Below the pieces are notes generated by a model. It saw nothing but the letters and a program-made list of their open reading frames with translations. It did no database searches and was not told the origin of the DNA. DNA of 64,000 bases from Patescibacteria group bacterium (lineage in GTDB: Bacteria; Patescibacteria; Paceibacteria; UBA6257; 2-01-FULL-56-20), in contig JAGXBC010000001.1 in assembly GCA_018971305.1 (NCBI GenBank), forward strand, positions 186,001 to 250,000, given 5' to 3'. The position numbers were made by a program, and so were the translations under genes. Of this stretch, positions 33,298 through 42,022 are shown piece after piece (within the stretch, counting starts at the first letter, position 1; every line of letters begins with the position of its first letter).

Positions 33298-35024
33298 TTT
33301 AGAAATTCTAACATTTTTGCCACGGGCCAGGCATTAATAATGTCTTTTCTCTCGGCCCAACCGCGACGCGCCTGCGCAATGCCATATTCCAGATAAGGAA
33401 AGTGCGCGGGCGAATGAGCATCGGAGTCGATGGACATTTTCACCCCCATCTCCACGCACTTTCTAATATGGTCGTCTTTCAAATCTAAGCGGTCGGGGTA
33501 GGCATCTATTTCCATTATTGTTCCGGTTTTTTTAGCCGCCTTTATTAATTCATCCATATCAACTTCATAAGCTTCGCGGCGATTAATAATGCGTCCTGTT
33601 GGATGGAAAATAATATCAACATTTTTATTTTCCATCGCCCGCTTAATACGCGCGGTCTGCTCAGCGCGCGGCAAGTTAAAATAGGAGTGGACCGAGGCAC
33701 CAACGACATCCAGCTTTGCCAAAATATTGTCCGGCAGATCAAGTGATCCGTCCTTTAAAATATCGCACTCGCTACCCTTCAGAATTTTGATTTTTCCGGC
33801 AAACTTCTTGTTTAGACGATCTATCTCGGCCATCTGCTTTAGAATCCTTTTTTCGTCCAGACCGTGCGTCATAGCCAGGCGCTTTGTGTGATCGGTTATA
33901 ACTATATATTCAAGTCCATTTTTTCTAGCCGCAAGCGCCATATTCTCTATAGAAGCAGAACCGTCCGTCCATTCCGTCTGCACCTGCAAATCGCCACGGA
34001 GATCGTTATAGCCGACAAGCACCGGCAGGGCGTGTTTCCTAGCCAGCTCTATCTCGCCAGTGTTCTCGCGCATCTCCGGCTCAATATAATCCATACCGAG
34101 AGCTTTATATAGCTCTTCTTCGTTTTTGCCGGCAACCTGTTTTTTCCTTTTAAACAATCCGTATTCGTTCAATTTATAACCCTTAGAGATGGCGATTTTG
34201 CGCAGAGCTACGTTATGGTCTTTGGAGCCGGTAAAATAATTAAGCGCCGCGCCATACGAGTTCGCCCTAACTACACGCAGATCAATATCCATTCCTGATT
34301 TTATTTTAATGGAAGATTTGGTCGCTCCATGCGCATGAACTTGTGCCACCTCCGGCATCTCAACAAAATAATCCATTATCGGCGCCGGTTTTTTTGAAAC
34401 TACGAGAATGTCCGCATCTCCTATTGTTTCCTTGCTACGCCGAGTTGATCCGGCGACTATTGTTTTTTCCACGCCCGGTAAAGAACGCAGACGCTCTTCA
34501 ATCGTTTCTATAGTGGGCATAACAGAACCCAACACGAACCGCCCGCCCGATTTCTTTACGAATTCAATTCCCTTTAGGATATTCTCTTCGCTTTTCTTTC
34601 CAAAACCATCAAGGCGAGAAATTTTTCCCGCACGCGCCGCTTTTTCCAAATCAGCAATACCCTTAATTCCTAACTTTTGATAAAGCTTTTTTATGGACTT
34701 CGGCCCAAGACCCTCTATCCCCCCGAACTCTTCTAGCCTAACGGGTGTTTTCTTTTTTATATCTTCGTAATATTTACAACGCCCGGTTTTGATTATCTCC
34801 TCTATTTTTTCTGCGATAGACACGCCAACTCCAGGAATTTCTTCAAGCGCCTTTAGTCCGCCTTTTTCATAAATATCCCTCGCTTCTTCTTCCAGCCCGC
34901 CTATAATCTCCGCGACTTTTTCGTAAGCGCGCGGCTTAAAGGGCACGTCCTGCATTTCCAGGTAAATAGATATCTCCGAGAGTATTTCCGCGATAATTCT
35001 ATTAGTAATCTGATCTCTGGACAT
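33294..35024 (-). CDS. polX: DNA polymerase X family protein with degenerate PHP motif
   Basis: 576 residues. Helix-hairpin-helix repeats (LEEIPGVGVSIAEKIEEI, IEGLGPKSIKKLY) are followed by a pol beta nucleotidyltransferase core (GSTRRSKETIGDADILVV, with the third Asp in MDIDLRVV) and a C-terminal PHP domain. PHP motif I reads DLQVQTEWTDG where DLHxHTxxSDG is expected, so two metal-binding histidines are Gln. The other ligands (ITDH, GSECD, GASVHS, FHPTGR, DSDAHSP) remain. Gap-filling repair synthesis is the family role. ATG 35024 is chosen over the in-frame start at 35057. Confidence 0.9.
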   Translation of the reverse strand: MSRDQITNRIIAEILSEISIYLEMQDVPFKPRAYEKVAEIIGGLEEEARDIYEKGGLKALEEIPGVGVSIAEKIEEIIKTGRCKYYEDIKKKTPVRLEEFGGIEGLGPKSIKKLYQKLGIKGIADLEKAARAGKISRLDGFGKKSEENILKGIEFVKKSGGRFVLGSVMPTIETIEERLRSLPGVEKTIVAGSTRRSKETIGDADILVVSKKPAPIMDYFVEMPEVAQVHAHGATKSSIKIKSGMDIDLRVVRANSYGAALNYFTGSKDHNVALRKIAISKGYKLNEYGLFKRKKQVAGKNEEELYKALGMDYIEPEMRENTGEIELARKHALPVLVGYNDLRGDLQVQTEWTDGSASIENMALAARKNGLEYIVITDHTKRLAMTHGLDEKRILKQMAEIDRLNKKFAGKIKILKGSECDILKDGSLDLPDNILAKLDVVGASVHSYFNLPRAEQTARIKRAMENKNVDIIFHPTGRIINRREAYEVDMDELIKAAKKTGTIMEIDAYPDRLDLKDDHIRKCVEMGVKMSIDSDAHSPAHFPYLEYGIAQARRGWAERKDIINAWPVAKMLEFLK

Positions 35025-35031
35025 TGTCGGT

Positions 35032-35712
35032 TTAACGATTTTTGTCCAAAGGCACACTTAGTTTCGCGGAAGGACCATCCTTAGGGATAACAGTGGCTAG
35101 GGGGGTTGTTTGTTTCGGCAAAATAAGGTCTGGGGCCATTATCAGCAAAACCGCCGATAACGCAGAAAATATTCCGGCGAAGATGAAAACCGCCGGGAAC
35201 CCCCAGGAGTTAGCGATAATTCCCCCGACAAATCCGCTTACACCGGCCGAAACTCCGGCCGCCGTACTATCCAATGCCCAATCAAAAGAAATCCTGTCTT
35301 TATCCAAGTGCCGCGAGAAAATAGCCGGCCAGGAGGCGGCGTAGAGAGCGAAACCAATAGCGTGAATAATCTGAACCAAATATAATTGCCAGATCTCTTT
35401 TACGAGAGCGAAAGAAATTGCCGAAAAGGCGGCAAGCAATAAGCCAAATATCAGAGCGTAGAAATCATCTTTCTCTCCCGGTGTCTTATCTAAATAATTG
35501 GCGAGTGGAAGTTGTAGCAACGATTTGAGAAGCCAATAAATAGCGGCCGAGGCCCCAACGGTTATCAGAGTGGCTCCGGCTATATTCTGAATTATAAATA
35601 TGGAAAATACGGGTTCGATCAAACCCCAGCCGGCCAAAAGGGTTAAATCAGACAAAATAAAATACTTTACGAGGCGGCCAACTTTTATGTCCAGGCTTAT
35701 TCTTATTTTCAT
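35032..35712 (-). CDS. Half-size MFS-type membrane protein
   Basis: 226 residues with about six membrane helices, half the usual 12 of the major facilitator superfamily. KSLLQLPLANYLDKTPGEKDDF resembles the conserved loop between helices 2 and 3. It lies in a run of coupled genes between the Clp ATPase and polX (7-nt gap). It would need to dimerise to transport. The substrate is unknown. Confidence 0.75.
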   Translation of the reverse strand: MKIRISLDIKVGRLVKYFILSDLTLLAGWGLIEPVFSIFIIQNIAGATLITVGASAAIYWLLKSLLQLPLANYLDKTPGEKDDFYALIFGLLLAAFSAISFALVKEIWQLYLVQIIHAIGFALYAASWPAIFSRHLDKDRISFDWALDSTAAGVSAGVSGFVGGIIANSWGFPAVFIFAGIFSALSAVLLIMAPDLILPKQTTPLATVIPKDGPSAKLSVPLDKNR

Positions 35713-35819
35713 CCCGTTAGAAAATTAAAGCCTGCGCCGGTCGACTCCGGGCCCCCGATTACTTGGTCGGTTGTTTTATCGTTACCTATTAGCATTATTA
35801 ATTTTCTAACTGGATTCAT
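35709..35819 (-). CDS. Possible 36-residue ORF coupled at both ends, or a short palindromic element
   Basis: The ATG overlaps the Clp ATPase stop (ATGA) and the TGA stop overlaps the ATG of the MFS-type gene (ATGA), so the reading frame would couple the two. The peptide has no recognisable motif. Most of it lies between the perfect 13-bp inverted repeat GTTAGAAAATTAA (35716-35728) and its complement (35798-35810), so the segment could instead be a MITE-like insertion. Confidence 0.4.
   Translation of the reverse strand: MNPVRKLIMLIGNDKTTDQVIGGPESTGAGFNFLTG
35716..35810. repeat. 95-bp segment bounded by 13-bp inverted repeats
   Basis: GTTAGAAAATTAA at 35716-35728 and TTAATTTTCTAAC at 35798-35810 are exact complements, 69 nt apart. 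No clear target-site duplication flanks them. Confidence 0.6.
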
Positions 35820-38368
35820 GCCTTTGTTTCGCCGATCTCATTAAATTGTATTTCTTCTCCGACAGAAGAAACCTTTATATGGCTGCCGCGATTTACTGTT
35901 TTTTTCAATATCTTCTGCGCGAGCGGGGCACGAAGCTTTTCATCTATCACTCGGCGCAGAGGCCTCGCACCGAATGCAGGATCATAACCAAGCTTAACAA
36001 GCTCACTAATCAGAGAGTCGTCGAATTCCATCTTTATACCCTGCTCGGCTACCATGGCCGCGACATCCTGCAGATTAATTGAGACTATCTTAGCCAGATC
36101 TACCGGAAGAAGATTTTTAAAAATAACGATGCGCGAGAATCTATTGATAAGTTCCGGCTTAAAAACATCGGTTAATCTTTTCTTTAGATATTCCGATATT
36201 TCCGACATGGACTGTCCTTTATTCAGAGCATCGTTGATGATATCCGAATGGGCGTTGGACGTGGCGATAATAACCGTATTTTGAAAATCAACCACTCTTC
36301 CCAAGTTGTCGGTCAGGCGGCCATCATCCAAAACCTGCAGAAAAAGGTTGAGTATGTCCGGAAATGCTTTTTCAAACTCATCCAAAAGCACCAAGCTGTA
36401 TGGTTTCTGTAAAATCGCATCTGTGAGCGTACCGTTCACGCTGCCATCCGGTGAACCGATAAATCTGTAGAAACTTTGCTTGTCTTGGTATTCCGTCATA
36501 TCAAAACGCACCATCGCTTTTTCCGAGCCGAACTGAACGCGCGCCAGAATCTTAGCGAGCTCGGTTTTGCCGACGCCGGTAGGGCCAACAAAGAGAAAAC
36601 TGGAAATCGGGCCGCCGGCGCGAGAAAGGCCGCTTCTATATTCTCGTAAAGATTCGGATACGGCGCGCACGGCTTCTTCCTGATCGATTAGACGTTCGTG
36701 AATAATATTCTCCAGGTTCAAAAGTTGTTTAGCTTCGTCACCGGACGCCTCGTGGATAGGAATATTCACCTTAGCCTCTGCCACCCTGATAACCTGCTCC
36801 GGGCCAAGAACTTTTTCTCCCCTTCTTTTTACGTCTACTACAGCGCTTTTCAATAGTTCCTCGGCGCTTGCCGGTAAAAATTTATTGCGAAAATATTTTT
36901 TAGCGAGAATCACGGATTTCTTTACGGCGCCGAAACTAATGGTAACGCCAAACTGCTTCTCCAACAGCAACCCATCGTAACTCAAGATTTTTTCGGCTTC
37001 GTCTTCCTTTATTTCATTAACTCTGATAATTTCAAATGCGCCGGCGAAATCGCTTCTCGGCTCAATGAACTGCTTAAACTCTTTGGGATATGTAGCACCA
37101 ATTATAGGAAAAGAATTATTCATAATTATCGGCATCAGCTCATCGGCGGCGGAAAGGTATGCCGTACCCGAGGTCCGCACTAAATTATGAATGTCCGCGA
37201 TATAGATTATAATATTGCCGGCAGTTATGATCTCCTCAATAATTTTCTTCAGCCGCTGATTCAACTCTTCCGGCGGCGCTCCCGCAACCAAGCTACCAAG
37301 CTCCAATCCCACAAGCCTCTTGTCGAAAAGTGCCTGTGGCACTTCGTCTTTGGATAATTTATAAGCCAAGTGGGCAACCAATGTTTCCTTGCCTATACCG
37401 GATTCACCTATCAGCAAGGCATTAGGGTTTATCGGCCGAGCCAATGTATCTATTAATCGTTCCAATTCTTCTTTATGACCGATAAGAAACCCCGCGCGTC
37501 CCTGCCTGGCTAAATCGGTGAAATCGGTGGAATATCTATCTAGAGTAGGAGTCGGTCTTGAAGTCCAATCCCTGTTCATGATTCTGTGCCTTGACCGAAC
37601 CGGTCCCGACACAAAACCGGCTACGCTGCCGGGCAAACGTCCGAACGAAGAACTCTTACTTAAGGAGCTGAAAATCAATGCTCTTTCCAGGTCCCCGGCA
37701 TCAATCCCGAAGATTCCGAATATCCTCTTCAAAGATTCGTTTTCTATTAGGGGGAGGGAAGAAAATAGGTCGCTTAATTCTATGAATGCGTGTCCCGACT
37801 CCAACGCCCGATTCAGAGCGCTAACCGTTAAAAGTTCCACGTTCCCGAGGAGAGATTCTTGTGTCGGACCCACTCCTTCGCCCCTGCCGCTGGCGGATAA
37901 AAATTCTTCGATTTTCTGCCTGAATTCATCAAAGGGAATATCAAGGCGCCTCAAGCCGCTTTCTATTTCAGAAAAATTAAGAAGCTGGCGCGCCAGTTCC
38001 AAAAAGAAATCGTGCCGAGTGATTAGGCTACTATCGAAAGATTTTTCTATTATCCCGAATGCCTTCGGCCTAAGAAATAAGGCCAGATTAACCCTTCCCT
38101 TTCTGGGGAATTCTGTAAGCGGCTTATCCGCCTGCCTCAGGTGCATTACTCTGTCTAGTAAGAATAAAATCAGAAATATACCGAAGAAACGCATCCAGGT
38201 TAAATCAGACAAAATAAATGTCGCGGTTGCGGCGGCAAGAACCAGGTATCCAATGTAGCTCAAAATCCTCACCAAAAATCTGCCTGGCCAGCTCATCCGC
38301 AGGCGCGGGTCGTTGAAGGAAAGTTTTAATTCCTGAGCTCTTTTTGTTTTAGAAATTTCTTGCTGCAT
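35816..38368 (-). CDS. Membrane-anchored Clp/Hsp100 AAA+ ATPase
   Basis: 850 residues. Two hydrophobic helices lie at about residues 30-75 (RILSYIGYLVLAAATATFIL and MRFFGIFLILFLLDRV), where soluble ClpC has its N-domain. A Clp-N-like helical region follows, then the first AAA domain (GESGIGKET, Walker B IIYIADIHNL) and the second (FVGPTGVGKTEL, Walker B LVLLDEFEKAF). The C-terminal D2-small domain is complete. It unfolds proteins, and the membrane anchor suggests substrates at the membrane. It overlaps the preceding 115-residue membrane protein by 20 nt. No ClpP gene is in the window. Confidence 0.9.
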   Translation of the reverse strand: MQQEISKTKRAQELKLSFNDPRLRMSWPGRFLVRILSYIGYLVLAAATATFILSDLTWMRFFGIFLILFLLDRVMHLRQADKPLTEFPRKGRVNLALFLRPKAFGIIEKSFDSSLITRHDFFLELARQLLNFSEIESGLRRLDIPFDEFRQKIEEFLSASGRGEGVGPTQESLLGNVELLTVSALNRALESGHAFIELSDLFSSLPLIENESLKRIFGIFGIDAGDLERALIFSSLSKSSSFGRLPGSVAGFVSGPVRSRHRIMNRDWTSRPTPTLDRYSTDFTDLARQGRAGFLIGHKEELERLIDTLARPINPNALLIGESGIGKETLVAHLAYKLSKDEVPQALFDKRLVGLELGSLVAGAPPEELNQRLKKIIEEIITAGNIIIYIADIHNLVRTSGTAYLSAADELMPIIMNNSFPIIGATYPKEFKQFIEPRSDFAGAFEIIRVNEIKEDEAEKILSYDGLLLEKQFGVTISFGAVKKSVILAKKYFRNKFLPASAEELLKSAVVDVKRRGEKVLGPEQVIRVAEAKVNIPIHEASGDEAKQLLNLENIIHERLIDQEEAVRAVSESLREYRSGLSRAGGPISSFLFVGPTGVGKTELAKILARVQFGSEKAMVRFDMTEYQDKQSFYRFIGSPDGSVNGTLTDAILQKPYSLVLLDEFEKAFPDILNLFLQVLDDGRLTDNLGRVVDFQNTVIIATSNAHSDIINDALNKGQSMSEISEYLKKRLTDVFKPELINRFSRIVIFKNLLPVDLAKIVSINLQDVAAMVAEQGIKMEFDDSLISELVKLGYDPAFGARPLRRVIDEKLRAPLAQKILKKTVNRGSHIKVSSVGEEIQFNEIGETKA

Positions 38369-38696
38369 AGATTAAGATGGCTGCGGGAATCAAAAGCCAG
38401 ATACCATACATGGCCAAAAATATCGCCGCCACAAACATATAAATAACACCGCCTATTAAAATTCTCCCGGAGCGGAATATAAAACCAAGCAGTCTGCCGA
38501 CGACCGTGTAGTCTTTATATAGCGGTTGAAACAGATAATGGAAGGTTATCCTGATGGCAAAGGTTTTATCCAGATTCTCCAGGGTGGAAATGAATTTGTG
38601 GGCGAACGAACGCGTGCCGTCAACGTACCAATGATGGAAAAAATCTCCAAGGCGGTAGAAAAACCTGGCCGTCAGATATGTTAGGGCGAAGTTCAT
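38349..38696 (-). CDS. Small membrane protein coupled to the Clp ATPase
   Basis: 115 residues, with a hydrophobic C-terminal pair of helices (RILIGGVIYMFVAAIFLAMYGIWLLIPAAILIYA) and an aromatic N-terminus (FFYRLGDFFHHWYVDG). No family name is known to me. Its 20-nt overlap with the Clp ATPase suggests they form a complex. A TATAAT (complement 38705-38710) ends 8 nt before the ATG. Confidence 0.75.
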   Translation of the reverse strand: MNFALTYLTARFFYRLGDFFHHWYVDGTRSFAHKFISTLENLDKTFAIRITFHYLFQPLYKDYTVVGRLLGFIFRSGRILIGGVIYMFVAAIFLAMYGIWLLIPAAILIYAARNF

Positions 38697-38746
38697 ATAT
38701 TTACATTATAGCAACAAAAAGGGACAGATATAATCTGTCCCCGGTA

Positions 38747-39334
38747 TTATTCGGATAAGGGCAACCGATATCTTCCGGTCTCCTCATTTAGGCGAAAACC
38801 CGAGCGTTTTGCGGTAACATCGTAGTGCATATACATACGCTCCCTAACCCCACCGGTTTCCAACTTATACCAAGGACTTTGTTCGGAGCTAATAATTTCA
38901 ATCAGTCGGACACCATAAGATTTTGACCAATCAACAACTATCGCTACCAACATTCTTTCCCACCTGATTGCACTAAGATAATCCTTCACAAAAGGAGATC
39001 CCTGTATCTGTTGTATTGTTAGTGTCTTGGAATTACAATCAAAATCGAAACCAATCAAGGCTATCGGAGATGCCATCAATAAATTTTTTCTGACGACAAG
39101 TAAAAAGTTATACTCGGCATCAAGATATATAGCCGGAGAAACCAATCCAGAAACGAAGCTTGCGGAATAATAATTGGATTTGCCTGCAGTGCCCCGCCTC
39201 TCGGAAAAGAGACGGTAATGGTATGCCTGCGATTGGCCAGGTTTCAAAAAACGCTTCAGATAGAAACCAATATCAATATCATCAGCCTCTCTATAGACAT
39301 CAATGTTATTGAGACCAGCCAAAACATTCTTCAC
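38747..39334 (-). CDS. Unknown soluble protein
   Basis: 195 residues from GTG 39334 (TTG 39337 is also possible), 6-8 nt after a GGGGGGTGA stretch that can act as a Shine-Dalgarno site. Alpha/beta composition with no membrane segment. No family is recognised. The promoter TTTACT-N17-TATAAA is at complement 39383-39411. It is in the group of Shine-Dalgarno-led unknown genes. Confidence 0.6.
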   Translation of the reverse strand: MKNVLAGLNNIDVYREADDIDIGFYLKRFLKPGQSQAYHYRLFSERRGTAGKSNYYSASFVSGLVSPAIYLDAEYNFLLVVRKNLLMASPIALIGFDFDCNSKTLTIQQIQGSPFVKDYLSAIRWERMLVAIVVDWSKSYGVRLIEIISSEQSPWYKLETGGVRERMYMHYDVTAKRSGFRLNEETGRYRLPLSE

Positions 39335-39382
39335 CAAGAGTCACCCCCCGTCCGCAAAAAGATAATTCAATAAACTTTCTAT

Positions 39383-39411
39383 TTTATAAACCTAGTTATG
39401 AATAAAGTAAA
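39383..39411 (-). promoter_or_regulatory. Promoter of the unknown gene at 38747
   Basis: TTTACT (complement 39406-39411), 17-nt spacer, TATAAA (complement 39383-39388). Confidence 0.5.
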
Positions 39412-39416
39412 GACTC

Positions 39417-40058
39417 TTAAAACAATTTCTGCGGCGGTTTTTTTGTTGCGATTTTTTTGGCTTTAGCCTCCGGCATGGGCGGCATAGCGGTCAGCGCCTC
39501 GGCGACTAATTCCCCTGAAACGACTTTCGGCAGCTTCTTCATGTCTTCGCGGAAAGTTTCCATCATCTGCGTGGAGCGCAATGCCGCGGCCGGATGATAA
39601 ACCGGGAAAATCAAGCGGTCGTCTATCTTAAAGACACGTCCGTGGTCGCGCGTAATCTTCGCAAGCGGCAAGAAATAATTCATTGAGAAGCGGCCGAGGC
39701 AAACTATAACTTTCGGATTTATAATGTCTATCTGCCTCGTAAGGTATGGCTTATATTTTTCTATTTCTTCTGGCAGAGGGTCGCGGTTGTCTGGCGGTCG
39801 GCGCTTAACTATATTTGTAATATAAACGTCTTTCCGCTCCCAGCCAATTTCTTGTATGAGTTTATCCAAAAGCTGTCCGCCCCGCCCGACAAACGGGCGG
39901 CCCAAACGGTCCTCGTTGAATCCTGGCGCTTCCCCTACAAACATAACTCGGCAATCCGGATTGCCTTCGCCAAAAACAAGATTTGATTCGCGTAGCGGCA
40001 ACGAGACATTGGCGATAATCTCTTTTTCTAAGTCCCTAAGCGCTCCTGATTTTTCCAT
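39417..40058 (-). CDS. Uracil-DNA glycosylase, family 4-like, lacking the Fe-S cysteines
   Basis: 213 residues from ATG 40058 (TATAAT at complement 40065-40070 ends 6 nt upstream). The active-site motif VGEAPGFNED, the FVGRGGQLLD block and VYHPAA match family 4. In that family four Cys bind a 4Fe-4S cluster. Here the expected positions read NVSLPL, IVKRRPP and KYKPYL, so all appear replaced. It removes uracil from DNA. The basic, Pro-rich C-terminal tail (AKKIATKKPPQKLF) may bind DNA. Confidence 0.87.
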   Translation of the reverse strand: MEKSGALRDLEKEIIANVSLPLRESNLVFGEGNPDCRVMFVGEAPGFNEDRLGRPFVGRGGQLLDKLIQEIGWERKDVYITNIVKRRPPDNRDPLPEEIEKYKPYLTRQIDIINPKVIVCLGRFSMNYFLPLAKITRDHGRVFKIDDRLIFPVYHPAAALRSTQMMETFREDMKKLPKVVSGELVAEALTAMPPMPEAKAKKIATKKPPQKLF

Positions 40059-40101
40059 ATCCATATTATATATCAACAACCCAAATAAACTTATTGCCAT
40101 C

Positions 40102-40132
40102 AAAAAACCGCCCCTCACGAGCGGTTTTTTTC
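40102..40132. terminator. Terminator between HU and uracil-DNA glycosylase genes
   Basis: AAAAAACCGC / GCGGTTTTTT, a 10-bp stem working on both strands. A separate 14-bp palindrome CTTTGTGCACAAAG follows at 40132-40145. Confidence 0.8.
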
Positions 40133-40155
40133 TTTGTGCACAAAGAAAAACGGTG

Positions 40156-40440
40156 TTAGTTCAAAATCGCCTCTTTGGCGGCTTTGGCTACACGGAATTT
40201 AACAACTGTCTTGGCCTTGATCTGGATCTGCTCTCCAGTCGCCGGATTTCGCCCCATGCGAGCCGCACGGTGCTTCTTGACCAACTTGCCGAATCCCGGA
40301 AGAGAGAATTCACCGGCGGATTTGACCTGGCCGTAAGCGATACTGGCAAGCGTTTCCAAAAAAGCTCCTGCCTGCTTTTTGGACACCTCGGATTTCTCAG
40401 CGAGCTGGCCCAAAAGCTCTGACTTTGTCATTTTTGCCAT
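40156..40440 (-). CDS. HU-family DNA-binding protein
   Basis: 94 residues. MTKSELLGQLAEKSEVSKKQAGAFLETL and the arm region GFGKLVKKHRAARMGRNPATGEQIQIKAKT match HU. It bends and compacts DNA. A TATAAT lies about 45 nt upstream, so unlike many neighbours it has a leader. Confidence 0.93.
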   Translation of the reverse strand: MAKMTKSELLGQLAEKSEVSKKQAGAFLETLASIAYGQVKSAGEFSLPGFGKLVKKHRAARMGRNPATGEQIQIKAKTVVKFRVAKAAKEAILN

Positions 40441-40521
40441 GGCTTTATTTTTTAATTTTATTATCGACTTTTATGTATTTATTATAGCAAAAACGCCCAA
40501 ATAGCAAAAACCGCCTTCTTG

Positions 40522-40593
40522 TGCCCCCGCGAGGAATTGAACCTCGATCACCTCCTTCGGAGGGAGATATTCTATCCGTTGAACTACGAGGGC
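40522..40593 (-). tRNA. tRNA-Arg (anticodon CCG)
   Basis: 72 nt. The acceptor GCCCTCG pairs with CGGGGGC (one G-U). The anticodon loop CTCCGAA (CCG) sits on a TCTCC/GGAGG stem, and the T-loop is TTCAATT. CCA is not encoded. Confidence 0.93.
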
Positions 40594-40601
40594 AATTGGT
40601 C

Positions 40602-41723
40602 TTATCCTACGATAAAATAGTAGATTTCGTAAGCCGCCGCCAAAATAAATATCGCAGATGCCAAATGAAATAATAGCTTCTTAATTCCCGGGGGATCCAA
40701 GACTTTTTTACCGACAAGAACTATAAATAAGTACTGCAAGCTAACAAACACCCCGCCGACAAGCCCGATGACTTTTAAGAAATTATTCAATCCGAGGAGA
40801 AAAAGCATTGGTGGCAAAAAGGCGACCAACACCAATCCATATAGCGGCTTCCAACTTAAATCTGATTCCAGGGAATTCTTGATTTCCAACCCTATCGGCA
40901 AGTAAGAAGTCCAGATGGCAGATAATCCCAGAACGCCGATTATTATAATTTTAAAGCGTTGCCAACCGACAAGAGCGGAAATCGTATCGGGAGTTATAAA
41001 AAGTACCGAGCCCAGAATCCCCATCACGAACATTAAGTAAAGAAGGGCTGTGCCTGTCGTACCGCAGATCATTGCCAGATAGGGTTGACCAGGAATGGTT
41101 AAGTTTTTCTTTGCGTCCTCCTCAATCCCATAAACAGGTTCAATTGCCGTCCAGCCAGCCAAAGAAAAAAATATTGCGCCGAAGGGCAGAAAAATATTTT
41201 TCACGTCAAATATTTTTAATTGAGCAAGAGCACCGGATGGATTAGATGTAAAAAAAATAAAAACTATGGCGGCGGCCATAAGTGCTATCCCTCCGGTTTC
41301 AAGGAGAACACTACGACGCTCCTTGAATAAGAATGGAGTGGTGGCCAAGAGCCAGAATATCAACGTAGCGGCAACAGGTGAGAGGTTTGGAAATAAAATC
41401 TTAATAAATTGGCTGCCAAGGATTAGATAGACAACGAGCGTAAGAACAAGGCCAGCTAGAACCACAAAAATCCCGAAACCGAAAGCGTAGGAACCCAAAT
41501 AGGTTCTGATTAAACCCAATAAACGGTTCTTTTCTCTTATTTTCTCCAGAACCCGGAAATAAATAAAATGGACCAGGATAATAATAATGGAGAAAATGCA
41601 TAAATAAAAAAGCCCGGTTAGCCAGCCGGACACCGCAAAAACATAGGGTAGCGCAAAAATCCCCGCCCCAAGTGTTGTCGCCGCAACAATCCCGGATTCT
41701 TTAATAAAGCCGCCGAGGCGCAT
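40602..41723 (-). CDS. Aromatic amino-acid permease-type transporter (Trp/Tyr, AAAP-like)
   Basis: 373 residues with about ten to eleven membrane helices. The start GFIKESGIVAATTLGAGIFALPYVFAVSGW carries the glycine-rich first helix of the Trp/Tyr permease group. It probably imports amino acids, fitting a cell without their synthesis. Its ATG shares a base with the stop of the upstream elongation-factor-like gene (TGATG), indicating translational coupling. Confidence 0.85.
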   Translation of the reverse strand: MRLGGFIKESGIVAATTLGAGIFALPYVFAVSGWLTGLFYLCIFSIIIILVHFIYFRVLEKIREKNRLLGLIRTYLGSYAFGFGIFVVLAGLVLTLVVYLILGSQFIKILFPNLSPVAATLIFWLLATTPFLFKERRSVLLETGGIALMAAAIVFIFFTSNPSGALAQLKIFDVKNIFLPFGAIFFSLAGWTAIEPVYGIEEDAKKNLTIPGQPYLAMICGTTGTALLYLMFVMGILGSVLFITPDTISALVGWQRFKIIIIGVLGLSAIWTSYLPIGLEIKNSLESDLSWKPLYGLVLVAFLPPMLFLLGLNNFLKVIGLVGGVFVSLQYLFIVLVGKKVLDPPGIKKLLFHLASAIFILAAAYEIYYFIVG

Positions 41724-41989
41724 CAGGCAAGTAGATACACCAAATCTCCCTCACGAACCTTGCCATCGACTTTAATGCCGACTTCTTGCCCCTTCTTCGC
41801 AGAGGCAATACCTTTATGGTCGTACTGCATTGATTTTATCGCTTCTTCAAGATCTGTAGTGGCTCCTTTAAAATGAACCTTTGTGCCAACCTCAACTTTT
41901 TTACTGAATTTTACTATAGCCACGCTCAGGTTGCCATAAAAATGGGTAACTGTGCCGATCGGTTTCTGTTCTTTTTTATTCTTGGGCAT
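41723..41989 (-). CDS. Elongation-factor-like beta-barrel protein
   Basis: 88 residues. KPIGTVTHFYGNLSVAIVKFSKKVEVGTKVHFKGATTDLEE and GQEVGIKVDGKVREGDLVY resemble the EF-Tu/IF-2 domain 2 barrel, a small stand-alone family found in CPR. There is no GTPase domain. Its role is unknown. It is the first gene of a two-gene unit with the permease. Confidence 0.75.
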   Translation of the reverse strand: MPKNKKEQKPIGTVTHFYGNLSVAIVKFSKKVEVGTKVHFKGATTDLEEAIKSMQYDHKGIASAKKGQEVGIKVDGKVREGDLVYLLA

Positions 41990-42022
41990 AAAAATAAATC
42001 ATTGATCCGACCTTTTGGGAAT

